Shown: positions 19,061-26,663 of the stretch, one piece after another
Numbering within the stretch: position 1 is the stretch's first letter
How the letters are laid out: each line of letters starts with the position of its first letter
Assembly (NCBI GenBank): GCA_050486405.1
Contig: JBJHDF010000007.1
Span: forward strand, 62,001 to 126,000
DNA from: JBJHDF01 sp050486405
Lineage (GTDB): Bacteria > Pseudomonadota > Gammaproteobacteria > Pseudomonadales > Cellvibrionaceae
DNA length: 64,000 bases
Direction: 5' to 3'
Program-made: the position numbers and the translations under genes
The notes under the pieces: model-generated
What the model was told of the DNA's origin: nothing
Databases searched by the model: none
What the model saw: only the letters and a program-made list of their open reading frames with translations

Positions 19061-20239
19061 TCAGTCCTTGGCGCGCTCTTGCAGAATGGCCACGGCGGGC
19101 AGGGTTTTGCCCTCCACGAATTCCAGGAAGGCGCCGCCGCCGGTGGAGATGTACGATATCTTGTCCGCCAGGTGCCACTTGTCGATGGCGGCCAGGGTGT
19201 CGCCCCCGCCGGCCACCGAGAAGCCCGCGCTGTCGGCTATGGCCCGGGCCACTACTTCGGTGCCCTGGGCGAAGGCGTCGAACTCGAAGACGCCGCAGGG
19301 GCCGTTCCAGAGAATGGTTTTGGCGTTTTTGACAATCTCCGCCACCCGGGCGGCCGTTTCCGGGCCGTAGTCGATGATTTCCTCGTCGGCGCCTATGGCG
19401 TCCACCGCCTTGACCTGGGTGGGGGTGTCGTGGCGCCACTGATCAAAGGCGGCGGTGGTGGTGCGCACGTCCGTGGCGAAGACCACATCGGTGGCGGCGC
19501 GCAGGCGCTGGGCCTCGGGGATCAGGTCCTTCTCGTGCAGGGAATTGCCCACCTCGTGGCCGGCGGAGGCGACAAAGGTGTTGGAGATGCCGCCGCCCAC
19601 CACCAGAGTGTCGGCGATCTTCGACAGGGCATCGAGCACTCCCAGCTTGGAGGATACCTTGGAGCCGCCGACAATGGCCACCAGGGGGCGGGCCGGATTG
19701 TCCAGCACCTTGGCCAGGGCGTCCAACTCCGCTGCCAGTAGCGGGCCGGCGCAGGCCACCGGCGCGTATTTGGCCACACCGTGGGTGGAGGCCTGGGCCC
19801 GGTGGGCGGTGCCGAAGGCATCCATGACAAAGACGTCGCACAGGGCGGCCATCTTTTGCGCCAGGGTGTCGTCGTTCTTGCCTTCACCGGCATTGAAACG
19901 CACGTTTTCCAGCAGCACTAGGCTGCTGTCACCCATATCCACGCCGTCGGTCCAGTTCCTGACCAGGGGTACCGGCACGCCCAGCTTCTGGCTGAAATAC
20001 TCCGCCACCGGCGCCAGGGAATACTTGTCGTCGGGCTTGCCCTCTTCCGGCCGCCCCAGGTGGGACATGACCATGACTTTGGCGCCCTTGTCCAACGCGG
20101 CGCGCAGCGTCGGCAGTGAGGCGTCCAGACGCACGGCGCTGCTGATTTTGCCGTGCTCGTCGAAGGGCACATTGAGATCCTGGCGGATCAGCACCCGCTT
20201 GCCGTTCAGATCCTGATCCCGCATTAACTTGACGTTCAT
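19061..20239 (-). CDS. pgk: Phosphoglycerate kinase
   Basis: Cytoplasmic glycolytic enzyme of 392 residues, the normal length, converting 1,3-bisphosphoglycerate and ADP to 3-phosphoglycerate and ATP. The N-terminal RVLIRQDLNVPFD signature, the substrate-binding SHLGRPEEG, the SKVSSKLGVLD stretch and the C-terminal nucleotide-binding GGGDTLAAI and ISTGGGAFLE are all present. It lies 105 bp after tkt on the same strand, with a GC-rich dispersed repeat in the gap. In many gammaproteobacteria an epd/gap gene sits between tkt and pgk; it is absent here. Confidence 0.97.
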   Translation of the reverse strand: MNVKLMRDQDLNGKRVLIRQDLNVPFDEHGKISSAVRLDASLPTLRAALDKGAKVMVMSHLGRPEEGKPDDKYSLAPVAEYFSQKLGVPVPLVRNWTDGVDMGDSSLVLLENVRFNAGEGKNDDTLAQKMAALCDVFVMDAFGTAHRAQASTHGVAKYAPVACAGPLLAAELDALAKVLDNPARPLVAIVGGSKVSSKLGVLDALSKIADTLVVGGGISNTFVASAGHEVGNSLHEKDLIPEAQRLRAATDVVFATDVRTTTAAFDQWRHDTPTQVKAVDAIGADEEIIDYGPETAARVAEIVKNAKTILWNGPCGVFEFDAFAQGTEVVARAIADSAGFSVAGGGDTLAAIDKWHLADKISYISTGGGAFLEFVEGKTLPAVAILQERAKD

Positions 20240-20264
20240 TCAATACTCCAATTCGCTTCAATTT

Positions 20265-20338
20265 CCTCTCCCTCTTGAGGAAGAGGCCAACGCTCAATTC
20301 CCTCTCCTCCTTGGGGGAGAGGGCCAGGGTGAGGGGGC
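20265..20338. repeat. REP-like GC-rich hairpin repeat between tkt and pgk
   Basis: Two adjacent hairpins. The second pairs CCCTCTCC (20300-20307) with GGAGAGGG (20316-20323), followed by CCAGGGTGAGGGGG. This shape is common as a dispersed intergenic element in proteobacterial genomes. It may stabilise or trim the tkt-pgk transcript. Confidence 0.6.
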
Positions 20339-20344
20339 CGTCAA

Positions 20345-22348
20345 CTACTGGCTCAACAACTCGCCAACGGTTTCCGCAACATTATCCGCCGTAAAGCCAA
20401 AGTGCTTCAGGACATCACCGCCGGGGGCGGACTCACCGAAGGTGGTCAGGCCCACTACCCGACCGTCGATGCCCACATACTTGGCCCAGTAGTCCACATG
20501 GGCCGCTTCCACTGCCACCCGGGCGGTGACCGCCAGGGGCAGTACGGCTTCGCGGTAGCTGGCGTCCTGCAGATCGAACACCGAGGTGCTGGGCATGGAA
20601 ACCACGCGCACTTTTTTGCCCTGCTGCGCCAGTTGCTCGGCGGCCTGCAGGCTGATGGCCACTTCCGAACCGGTGGCGATGATGATGGCCTCCGGGGTGC
20701 CCTCGCAGTCGCGCAGGATGTAGCCCCCCCGGGTGATATTGGCCAGCTGTTCGGCGCTGCGGCTCACCGGGTCCAGATTCTGGCGGCTGAACACCAGGGC
20801 GGTGGGGCCGTCCTTGCGCTCGATGGCGGCCTTCCAGGACACGGCGGTTTCCACGGCGTCGCAGGGGCGCCAGGTGTGCATGTTGGGAGTCAGGCGCAGG
20901 TTGGCGAGTTGCTCCACCGGCTGGTGGGTGGGGCCGTCCTCGCCCTGGCCAATGGAGTCGTGGGTGTAGACCAGTACATTGTGCAGCTTCATCAGGGCCG
21001 ACATGCGCACGGCGTTACGGGCGTACTCCATAAACATCAGGAAGGTGCCGCTGTAGGGAATAAAGCCACCGTGCACGGCCAGACCGTTGCTGATGGCGGT
21101 CATGCCGAACTCGCGCACGCCGTAATAGATGTAGTTGCCCGAGGCATCCCCGGCGGTGACCGGCCGGGAGCCGGACCAGAGGGTCAGGTTGGAACCGGCC
21201 AGGTCAGCGGAGCCGCCCAGCAGTTCCGGCAGCAGCTTGCCGAAGGCCTCGATGGTGTTTTGCGAGGCTTTGCGGCTGGCGACCTTCTCGTTTTTTTCGT
21301 GGCATTCGCGGATGAAGGCATCGGCCTTGGCGGCGAAGTCCTTGGGCAGTTCGCCCTTGAGCACACGGCGCTCGAACTCCGCAGCCAGTTCCGGGTGCGC
21401 CTGGCGGTAGGCGGCCAGCTTTTCCTGCCAATCGGACTCGGCGCTGGCGCCTTTGGCTTCGGCGTTCCAGCCGGCGTAGACCTCTTCGGGAACGGTGAAG
21501 GGCTCGTGGGTCCAGCCCAGGGTCTTGCGCACCAGGGCCACTTCGTCGCCACCCAGAGGGGCGCCGTGGCAGCCGTGGGTGCCCTGCTTGTTGGGCGAGC
21601 CAAAGCCGATCACGGTCTTGCAGCAGATCATGGAGGGCTTGCCGGTTTCGGCCCGGGCCTCTTCAATGGCCTTGCGCACGGCGTTGCTGTCGTGGCCGTC
21701 CACGCCGGGGATCACATGCCAGCCGTAGGCTTCGAAGCGCTTGGGAGTGTTGTCGGTAAACCAGCCTTCCACTTCGCCGTCGATGGAGATGCCGTTGTCG
21801 TCGTAGAAGCAGATCAGCTTGCCCAGGCCCAGGGTGCCGGCCAGGGAGCCAGCTTCGTGGGAGACGCCCTCCATCAGGCAGCCGTCACCCAGGAAGCAGT
21901 AGGTATAGTGGTCCACCACCTGGTGCTCGCCGCGGTTGAACTGGGCCGCCAGTATTTTTTCCGCCAGGGCCATGCCGACGGAATTGGCGAAACCCTGGCC
22001 CAGGGGGCCGGTGGTGGTTTCCACGCCGGGGGTGTAGCCCAACTCCGGGTGGCCCGGAGTCTTGGAGTGCAACTGCCGGAAGTTGGCCAACTCGGACATG
22101 GGCAGGTCGTAGCCGGTCAGGTGCAGCAGAGAATAGATCAGCATGGAGCCGTGGCCGTTGGACAGGACAAAGCGGTCGCGATCCGCCCACTGGGGGTTTC
22201 TGGGGTTGTGCTTGAGAAAATCGTTCCAGAGTACCTCGGCAATGTCGGCCATGCCCATGGGCGCGCCGGGGTGTCCGCTGTTGGCCTTTTGGACGGCGTC
22301 CATGCTGAGGACGCGGATGGCGTTGGCCAGTTCTGTACGAGAGGGCAT
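20345..22348 (-). CDS. tkt: Transketolase
   Basis: Thiamine-diphosphate enzyme of 667 residues joining the pentose phosphate pathway and glycolysis. It shows the N-terminal RTELANAIRVLSMDAVQKANSGHPGAP motif, the ThDP/Mg site GDGCLMEGVSHEAGSLAG, the Glu-containing pyrimidine-domain region (HDSIGQGEDGPTHQPVEQ) and a complete C-terminal domain. I start at 22348 because AAGGAG is 7 bp upstream and the N-terminus matches E. coli TktA; a longer frame to 22429 lacks support. It is divergent from the sahR-metK group in relatives, but here an ABC operon lies between them. A remnant of a second tkt copy is at 26443-26547. Confidence 0.97.
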   Translation of the reverse strand: MPSRTELANAIRVLSMDAVQKANSGHPGAPMGMADIAEVLWNDFLKHNPRNPQWADRDRFVLSNGHGSMLIYSLLHLTGYDLPMSELANFRQLHSKTPGHPELGYTPGVETTTGPLGQGFANSVGMALAEKILAAQFNRGEHQVVDHYTYCFLGDGCLMEGVSHEAGSLAGTLGLGKLICFYDDNGISIDGEVEGWFTDNTPKRFEAYGWHVIPGVDGHDSNAVRKAIEEARAETGKPSMICCKTVIGFGSPNKQGTHGCHGAPLGGDEVALVRKTLGWTHEPFTVPEEVYAGWNAEAKGASAESDWQEKLAAYRQAHPELAAEFERRVLKGELPKDFAAKADAFIRECHEKNEKVASRKASQNTIEAFGKLLPELLGGSADLAGSNLTLWSGSRPVTAGDASGNYIYYGVREFGMTAISNGLAVHGGFIPYSGTFLMFMEYARNAVRMSALMKLHNVLVYTHDSIGQGEDGPTHQPVEQLANLRLTPNMHTWRPCDAVETAVSWKAAIERKDGPTALVFSRQNLDPVSRSAEQLANITRGGYILRDCEGTPEAIIIATGSEVAISLQAAEQLAQQGKKVRVVSMPSTSVFDLQDASYREAVLPLAVTARVAVEAAHVDYWAKYVGIDGRVVGLTTFGESAPGGDVLKHFGFTADNVAETVGELLSQ

Positions 22349-22526
22349 AGACATGCTCCTTGATTGCAAGTTGATGGACGAGCGGCAGGGCCTCTGGTGG
22401 GCCTTGCTGTACCGGGTCACTGGATTCAAGCGGAGTAGGGCCCGGTGGAGCCGGTTCGCGAAAAAGGCCGCTATTTTCCCCTACCGGGCGGATACAGTAA
22501 AGGAGCTGAGTGACACCGGGATTTAT

Positions 22527-22562
22527 GCCCACCTATATCAAAATATTTTGATATAGGTGGGC
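22527..22562. promoter_or_regulatory. 36-bp perfect palindrome containing a SahR-type operator
   Basis: Left half GCCCACCTATATCAAAAT is followed at once by its exact complement. The central 24 bp (22533-22556) are identical to the palindrome in front of sahR (26614-26637). It lies about 180 bp before tkt and 8 bp beyond the stop of the ABC ATPase gene. It may be an operator, and the hairpin could also end ABC transcription. A TTGATA-17-TAGACT promoter-like pair reading plus follows it, matching that of sahR. Confidence 0.7.
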
Positions 22563-22569
22563 GCTGCTG

Positions 22570-23370
22570 CTAGACTGTGGTGATGAAACCGGCTCCCAAC
22601 TCTGACGGGAGTGCCGCACAAGAATCCTGCACTATACCCAGTTCTTGCAGTATCTCTTCCTTTAGCGCCAGCAGTGCCGGGTCGGTCAGTTTGCGTGGCT
22701 GCTGCTGGGGCACGTCGAACACGGCTTGTATTCGGGCGGGTCTTGGCGAAAGTACAACAATTCTGTTGGCCAGATGAATCGCCTCCTCCACGTCATGGGT
22801 GATCAGAACCACGGTGTGTTGTTCCTCTTCCAGAATGCGCAGCAGCTCCAGACGGATGCGCAAACTCATCAGGGCATCCAGCGCGGAGAAGGGCTCGTCC
22901 ATGTAAAGAATGTCGGGTTTGACCGCCAGTGCCCGGGCGATCTCCGTTCGCTTGAGCATGCCGCCGGACAGTTCCCGGGGGTAGTGATTTTCATAGCCCT
23001 TGAGACCCACCAGTTCTGCGTAGTGGTGCGCCGTCGCCTCCCTGTCTTCACCTGTTTTTCCGTTCAGCCCGAACATGAGGTTTTGCTTCACCGTCAGCCA
23101 GGGAAAGATGGACCCGTGCTGTGAAATCAGGATACCCTTGGCATCGGGCTTTCTGCGCGGTTTGCCGTCAATGGTAACGGCGCCCGAGTCCGGCTGGTCG
23201 AAGCCGGCAATGATATTCATAAGCGTTGATTTACCACAGCCGGACGGGCCGACAATGGCGATGAATTCCCCTTCGGTCACAGTGAGACTGATACCATCCA
23301 CCACCGATTCGAAAACCCTGCCGGAATGGAAGCCCTTGTGAATGTCCTTGACAGCGATTCTACCGCCCAT
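22570..23370 (-). CDS. ABC transporter ATPase, NrtD/SsuB/TauB-like
   Basis: Importer ATPase of 266 residues. Walker A is IVGPSGCGKSTLMNII, the Q-loop is ISQHGSIFPWLTV, the signature is RELSGGMLKRTEIARAL, Walker B is ILYMDEPFSALDALM and the H-loop is LITHDVEEAIHLA. These are typical of the nitrate/sulfonate/taurine family. It is the last gene of the operon and overlaps the permease by 11 bp. Its last codons and stop lie over what looks like the old sahR promoter (TAGACT at 22571-22576 contains the reversed stop), so the C-terminal residues are probably a product of the rearrangement. The substrate is unknown. Confidence 0.9.
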   Translation of the reverse strand: MGGRIAVKDIHKGFHSGRVFESVVDGISLTVTEGEFIAIVGPSGCGKSTLMNIIAGFDQPDSGAVTIDGKPRRKPDAKGILISQHGSIFPWLTVKQNLMFGLNGKTGEDREATAHHYAELVGLKGYENHYPRELSGGMLKRTEIARALAVKPDILYMDEPFSALDALMSLRIRLELLRILEEEQHTVVLITHDVEEAIHLANRIVVLSPRPARIQAVFDVPQQQPRKLTDPALLALKEEILQELGIVQDSCAALPSELGAGFITTV

Positions 23371-24154
23371 AGCGCCACCTCACGGATTTGAGTCTTTCCA
23401 AAGATTTCATCAGGCCGTCCAGCAACAATCCGATGAGACCGATAATGACCATGCCTGAAATCACCAGATCGTAGCGATTGCCCGCATTGCGGGCGTCCAT
23501 GATCATGTACCCCAGGCCGGAGTTGAGAGCGATCATTTCCGCCGCCACCACCACCAGCCAGGCAACTCCAAGTGAAATGCGCATGCCCACTACCAGGTCT
23601 GGCAGTACGGCCGGGATAATCACCTGACGATATCGTCTGGCTCGGGAAACACCAAAGTTGTCCGCCGCACGCAAGTAACGCTTGTCAATGGCGTGTACCC
23701 CAGCGGCGGTTTGTACGATCATGGGAAATAGCGAGGCAATGAAAATAAGAAAAATGGGCGAGGCGTTGCCGACGCCAAACCAGAGAATGGCCAGCGGAAT
23801 CCAGGCAATGGGAGAGATGGGCCTGAGAATCTGTACCAATGGGTTGAGCGTAATGTAGGCGCCATCAACCCGTCCCATCCACAGCCCCAGTGGAATGGCG
23901 ATGCTCAGCGCCAGAAGGAACCCTGTGCCCACCCGCATCAGCGAAGAGCCGATATGATTCCAGATAATACCGTCTTCCACCAGCTCCAGAGTGCCACTGA
24001 CAACTTGCCAGGGTGTGGGAAATATAAGACTCTGGCTGGCGACCACTATCCACCACCAGCCAGCAACCAGCAGCGCCAGCAGGATAAGGGACGGAAACAT
24101 TTGTTTGATTCTTGACACAAAAACCTCACCGGATTGATGACAAATCTTATTCAA
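23360..24154 (-). CDS. ABC transporter permease, SsuC/NrtB-like
   Basis: Inner-membrane permease of up to 264 residues with about six transmembrane helices (first near 20-38). The conserved cytoplasmic EAA-type loop is AAGVHAIDKRYLRAADNFGVSR, about residues 150-171. It pairs with the ATPase, whose gene it overlaps. The start at 24154 overlaps the cupredoxin gene by 8 bp; a GTG at 24118, preceded by GGTGAGG, is a possible alternative and would remove 12 residues. The family imports small anions or organosulfur and pyrimidine compounds, but no substrate-specific residues can be read here. Confidence 0.88.
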   Translation of the reverse strand: MNKICHQSGEVFVSRIKQMFPSLILLALLVAGWWWIVVASQSLIFPTPWQVVSGTLELVEDGIIWNHIGSSLMRVGTGFLLALSIAIPLGLWMGRVDGAYITLNPLVQILRPISPIAWIPLAILWFGVGNASPIFLIFIASLFPMIVQTAAGVHAIDKRYLRAADNFGVSRARRYRQVIIPAVLPDLVVGMRISLGVAWLVVVAAEMIALNSGLGYMIMDARNAGNRYDLVISGMVIIGLIGLLLDGLMKSLERLKSVRWRYGR

Positions 24155-24578
24155 TCGTTATGAAATGGCGCGTCAGGTTTTTCACACGCCAGCGCAGGCG
24201 GGGCCAGCCAGGTGTGGGTTCCGGATCGACAATAACCGTCATCTGTCCGCTGACATGGGCGGTGCAGGCAAACTGATAAATGGTCGCCAGCCCGAAGGGC
24301 AGACTGAAACTCTGATCCGGCATGATCAGCGTTGGTCCGAAGATCTGAGGGACATTGTCAAGGTTTCTCAACACCAGTATGTCGCGTACGCCAAGGGCAA
24401 GGTAGATGGTGTCCGGCAGTATATCGACAGGGTCACCTGACATCCGCCTTTCCCAGGTGCCGTTGGGGATTTCAAACACCTCTTCCCGGGAGTCGTAAGC
24501 CACCGGCAACAGTGCTGTCGCCAGCATTACCGCCATCGCGGCCAGCCCGCAGGCAATTCCGGCAGTCCGTGGTGTCAT
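24147..24578 (-). CDS. Cupredoxin-like periplasmic protein with an altered copper site
   Basis: Membrane-anchored or secreted protein of 143 residues with an N-terminal hydrophobic helix (about 7-27) and a cupredoxin-like beta domain (about 55-118). The C-terminal ligand loop reads CTAHVSGQM (Cys105, His108, Met113), the type-1 copper pattern. The first His ligand is missing: where an NxDxxPH motif is expected the protein has NLDNVPQIF (Gln78). It overlaps the Sco gene by 4 bp, so the two should be made together. Copper binding is therefore possible but not typical; a structural or metal-chaperone role is an alternative. Confidence 0.65.
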   Translation of the reverse strand: MTPRTAGIACGLAAMAVMLATALLPVAYDSREEVFEIPNGTWERRMSGDPVDILPDTIYLALGVRDILVLRNLDNVPQIFGPTLIMPDQSFSLPFGLATIYQFACTAHVSGQMTVIVDPEPTPGWPRLRWRVKNLTRHFITIE

Positions 24579-25171
24579 GGCGTCTCCGGCCGGGGTTCTT
24601 CCCGCAACAGTATGCGAATGTCGTGGGCAATGTCATCGGCGCTGGTGCCGAAGGGCACCAGTGTTCTCAGCATACCCCGGCGATCAACCAGGTAGAGGTA
24701 CGACGAGTGATGCACCTCGTAGTGGCCCTCACCGTGAGCCTCCTTTTCGGTCATTATGCCGTAGTCCTGCCGCACTTCGGCCAGCCGCTCAGGTTGCCCT
24801 GTCAGGCCGATAAAATCCGGGTGAAAGTAAGACAGGTACTCGCGCAATTGCCCGGTGGTGTCACGTTCCGGGTCAACGGTCATAAATACCACCTGTATCT
24901 TATCCGCCAAATCGCCCAACTGTTCCACGGTCGCGGTCAGAGTAATCAGGGTGGTGGGGCAGATTTGCGGACAGTGGCTGAAGCCAAAACCCAGCACCAT
25001 GACCTTGCCCCGGTAATCACTGAGGGTGAAGTCTTTGCCGTGGGATCCTGGCAGGGTGAAGTCCGGTGCTTGCCGGGCGGGATCGAAAACGCCGGATTTC
25101 AACCTGGACTCCGCCGCCGTGGCAGTGCCGGCCACCAGCAGTATCACGGATATCATGTGTAAAAGTTTCAT
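24575..25171 (-). CDS. Sco1/SenC-family copper/thiol protein
   Basis: Periplasmic thioredoxin-fold protein of 198 residues with a signal peptide (about 1-20). The copper-binding pair Cys67 and Cys71 is in SHCPQICP and the conserved His155 is in VHHSSYLYLVD, so all three ligands are kept. Sco proteins load copper into the CuA site of cytochrome oxidase or act as thiol reductases. Here it is not next to oxidase genes but inside an ABC importer operon, coupled to a cupredoxin-like gene. This suggests copper handling linked to whatever the importer brings in. Confidence 0.9.
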   Translation of the reverse strand: MKLLHMISVILLVAGTATAAESRLKSGVFDPARQAPDFTLPGSHGKDFTLSDYRGKVMVLGFGFSHCPQICPTTLITLTATVEQLGDLADKIQVVFMTVDPERDTTGQLREYLSYFHPDFIGLTGQPERLAEVRQDYGIMTEKEAHGEGHYEVHHSSYLYLVDRRGMLRTLVPFGTSADDIAHDIRILLREEPRPETP

Positions 25172-25186
25172 GGCAACTGGTCCGGT

Positions 25187-26236
25187 TTATAGGGCAATGG
25201 TTGCGGGGACAACGCGGTTGATAAAGGTTTCGTCCACGTAGTTGTCGTAGAGCGCCGGATTTCTCAGGGTGCCGGCCGCCATGGACAGTTCCATCAATTC
25301 GTCGAACTCATTGCGGATCATGCGCATGTCACCGTAGGTGACCCGGTCACTGGGATTTTCCATGACAAAGCGAATAATGTTCGGGTCCTGGTTGAAGTAG
25401 TGCCGTTGCGCCGCTATGTGCACGGCTTTTTCCCGATTGTCCGCGCTTTTGTCCAGCCAGAGTCCGGCACCCTGGATATGATTGACCAAGTCCTGCACTA
25501 CCTCGGGACGGGACTGGATCAGTTCCTCGCGTACCGTGAGCACACAGCAGATATAATTGCGCCATTCATCCCGGGTCATGCGCAGCGGCCGGGCGTAGCC
25601 AGCCAGTTCGGCCGCAGCGCCGAAGGGCTCACCCGTGCAATAGGCGTCCACGGCCCGGGCGTAGAGAGCGGCCGGCATGTCCGGCGGCGGCATCTCTACC
25701 ATCTCAATATCTCCCGGGTCCATGTCCTCCTGGGCCAGCATCTTCCTGAGAAACAGAAAATCCACCGCAAAACGGCTGGGAATGGCGATGCGTCTGCCCT
25801 TGAGCTGCCGAAAGGTCTGATAGTCGGAGTCGGTGCGGACCATGATCACGGCACCTGAACGGTGCCCGAGGGACACAATCCTGAGGGGAATGCGCTTGGT
25901 CGTCATGTCCATCACCAGTGGCGCCAGCATATAGGCGGCCTGTATGCGCCCGGAAATCAGGGACTCGGTAACTTCCGGCCAACCGCTGATACGGCTGTAT
26001 TGAAACATAACATCCTGAACGTCATCCCGCCCGGAAACCGATTGCTCCTTGGCCGCGCAGGCGACGGGCAAGGTCAGATTGCAGGTTACCGGCAGCCCTC
26101 CCACAATCAGGCGGCGGTCGTCGGTTCTGGATGTGCAGGAAAGCGCCACCAGAGGCAGCGCTGCCATGGCAGCCATACCTTGCAGCAGTTGCCTGCGCTG
26201 TTTGAAGTAAGGGGGGCTGAGCCCGTTGTCATCCAC
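25187..26236 (-). CDS. ABC substrate-binding lipoprotein, NrtA/NMT1-like
   Basis: Periplasmic solute-binding protein of 349 residues and first gene of the operon. The N-terminus has a twin Arg (RRQLLQGMAAMAALPLVALSC), so a Tat-type signal with a lipobox Cys34. The body has the type-2 periplasmic binding fold of NrtA/CmpA/THI5-like proteins: GGLPVTCNLTLPVACAAKE at the start, LKGRRIAIPSRFAVDFLFLRKML, and AVDAYCTGEPFGAAAELAG. Several Cys residues (such as YICCVL) are unusual for this family. The ligand is not known; nitrate, bicarbonate, sulfonates and pyrimidines are bound by relatives. Its gene is 15 bp ahead of the Sco gene. Confidence 0.85.
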   Translation of the reverse strand: MDDNGLSPPYFKQRRQLLQGMAAMAALPLVALSCTSRTDDRRLIVGGLPVTCNLTLPVACAAKEQSVSGRDDVQDVMFQYSRISGWPEVTESLISGRIQAAYMLAPLVMDMTTKRIPLRIVSLGHRSGAVIMVRTDSDYQTFRQLKGRRIAIPSRFAVDFLFLRKMLAQEDMDPGDIEMVEMPPPDMPAALYARAVDAYCTGEPFGAAAELAGYARPLRMTRDEWRNYICCVLTVREELIQSRPEVVQDLVNHIQGAGLWLDKSADNREKAVHIAAQRHYFNQDPNIIRFVMENPSDRVTYGDMRMIRNEFDELMELSMAAGTLRNPALYDNYVDETFINRVVPATIAL

Positions 26237-26442
26237 TGTTCGCTAATTCGCTTGTTATTCAAGGGGTTAGGCCTACCGCTCCGGGCGGGAATCAGTCAAC
26301 CCGGGAGTATGGGGCTGCCGTCCGCGGGATGTCCAGAGTTCGGCGATCAATTTTCACTATGGTGTTTTCGGCAGCCTGGGGCAGGTGCCAGGCGGGTATC
26401 GGCCACTACGACACCGCGCCGCATCACCACGATCATGGCCAT

Positions 26443-26547
26443 CAGCTTTTCGTTCCACTGGGCCTCGGCGCTGGTGCCTTTGTCTTCGGCGTTCCAGCCG
26501 GCGTAGATCTCCTCGGGCACTACAAAGGGTTCGTGTGCCCAGCCCAT
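26443..26547 (-). pseudogene. Remnant of a second transketolase gene
   Basis: 105 bp align without gaps to 21416-21520 of tkt, with about 87 identical bases by hand count. In frame it reads WAHEPFVVPEEIYAGWNAED against WTHEPFTVPEEVYAGWNAEA. Upstream codons (the first roughly 270) and everything downstream are lost. Its orientation and place, reading away from the sahR control site, are those of tkt in the ancestral tkt-operator-sahR layout. Confidence 0.85.
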
Positions 26548-26613
26548 GCCCGGAGAGTTCAGTAACGCCAAAGGTTCGATATGACTTATGACTAAAGATG
26601 ATAGGGCCGGGGT

Positions 26614-26637
26614 CTATATCAAAATATTTTGATATAG
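26614..26637. promoter_or_regulatory. SahR-type operator, 24-bp perfect palindrome
   Basis: CTATATCAAAAT followed by its exact complement, 26 bp before the sahR start. It is identical to the core of the palindrome near tkt. ArsR-family SahR regulators of proteobacteria are known to control the SAH cycle genes, so autoregulation of sahR-metK-ahcY-metF is the natural reading. Confidence 0.75.
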
Positions 26638-26657
26638 TCTGTTCGGCCTGTTAGACT
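26629..26657 (+). promoter_or_regulatory. Probable promoter of sahR, possibly giving a leaderless transcript
   Basis: TTGATA (26629-26634, inside the palindrome) and TAGACT (26652-26657) are 17 bp apart. The ATG of sahR is only 6 bp beyond the -10 box, with no ribosome binding site, so translation would start at or near the 5' end of the RNA. Confidence 0.5.
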
Positions 26658-26663
26658 GCGTCC

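Larger units (their letters stand above)
26237..26663. other. Intergenic region with tkt remnant and sahR control site
   Basis: 427 bp between the divergent ABC operon and sahR. From left to right it holds the presumed ABC promoter (TTGACT near 26296 on the minus strand, weak), about 140 bp with no recognised signal, the 105-bp tkt remnant and the SahR palindrome and promoter. No intact gene is present. Confidence 0.6.

Noticed and set aside
20402..22363. 653-codon open frame on the plus strand opposite tkt
   Set aside because: It is a shadow of the GC-rich tkt gene; the translation is Gly/His/Val-rich with no motif, while tkt on the other strand is complete.
26347..26571. 74-codon minus-strand frame taken as a gene
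   Set aside because: Only its first half matches tkt; the rest is unrelated sequence, so it is a remnant rather than a working small gene.
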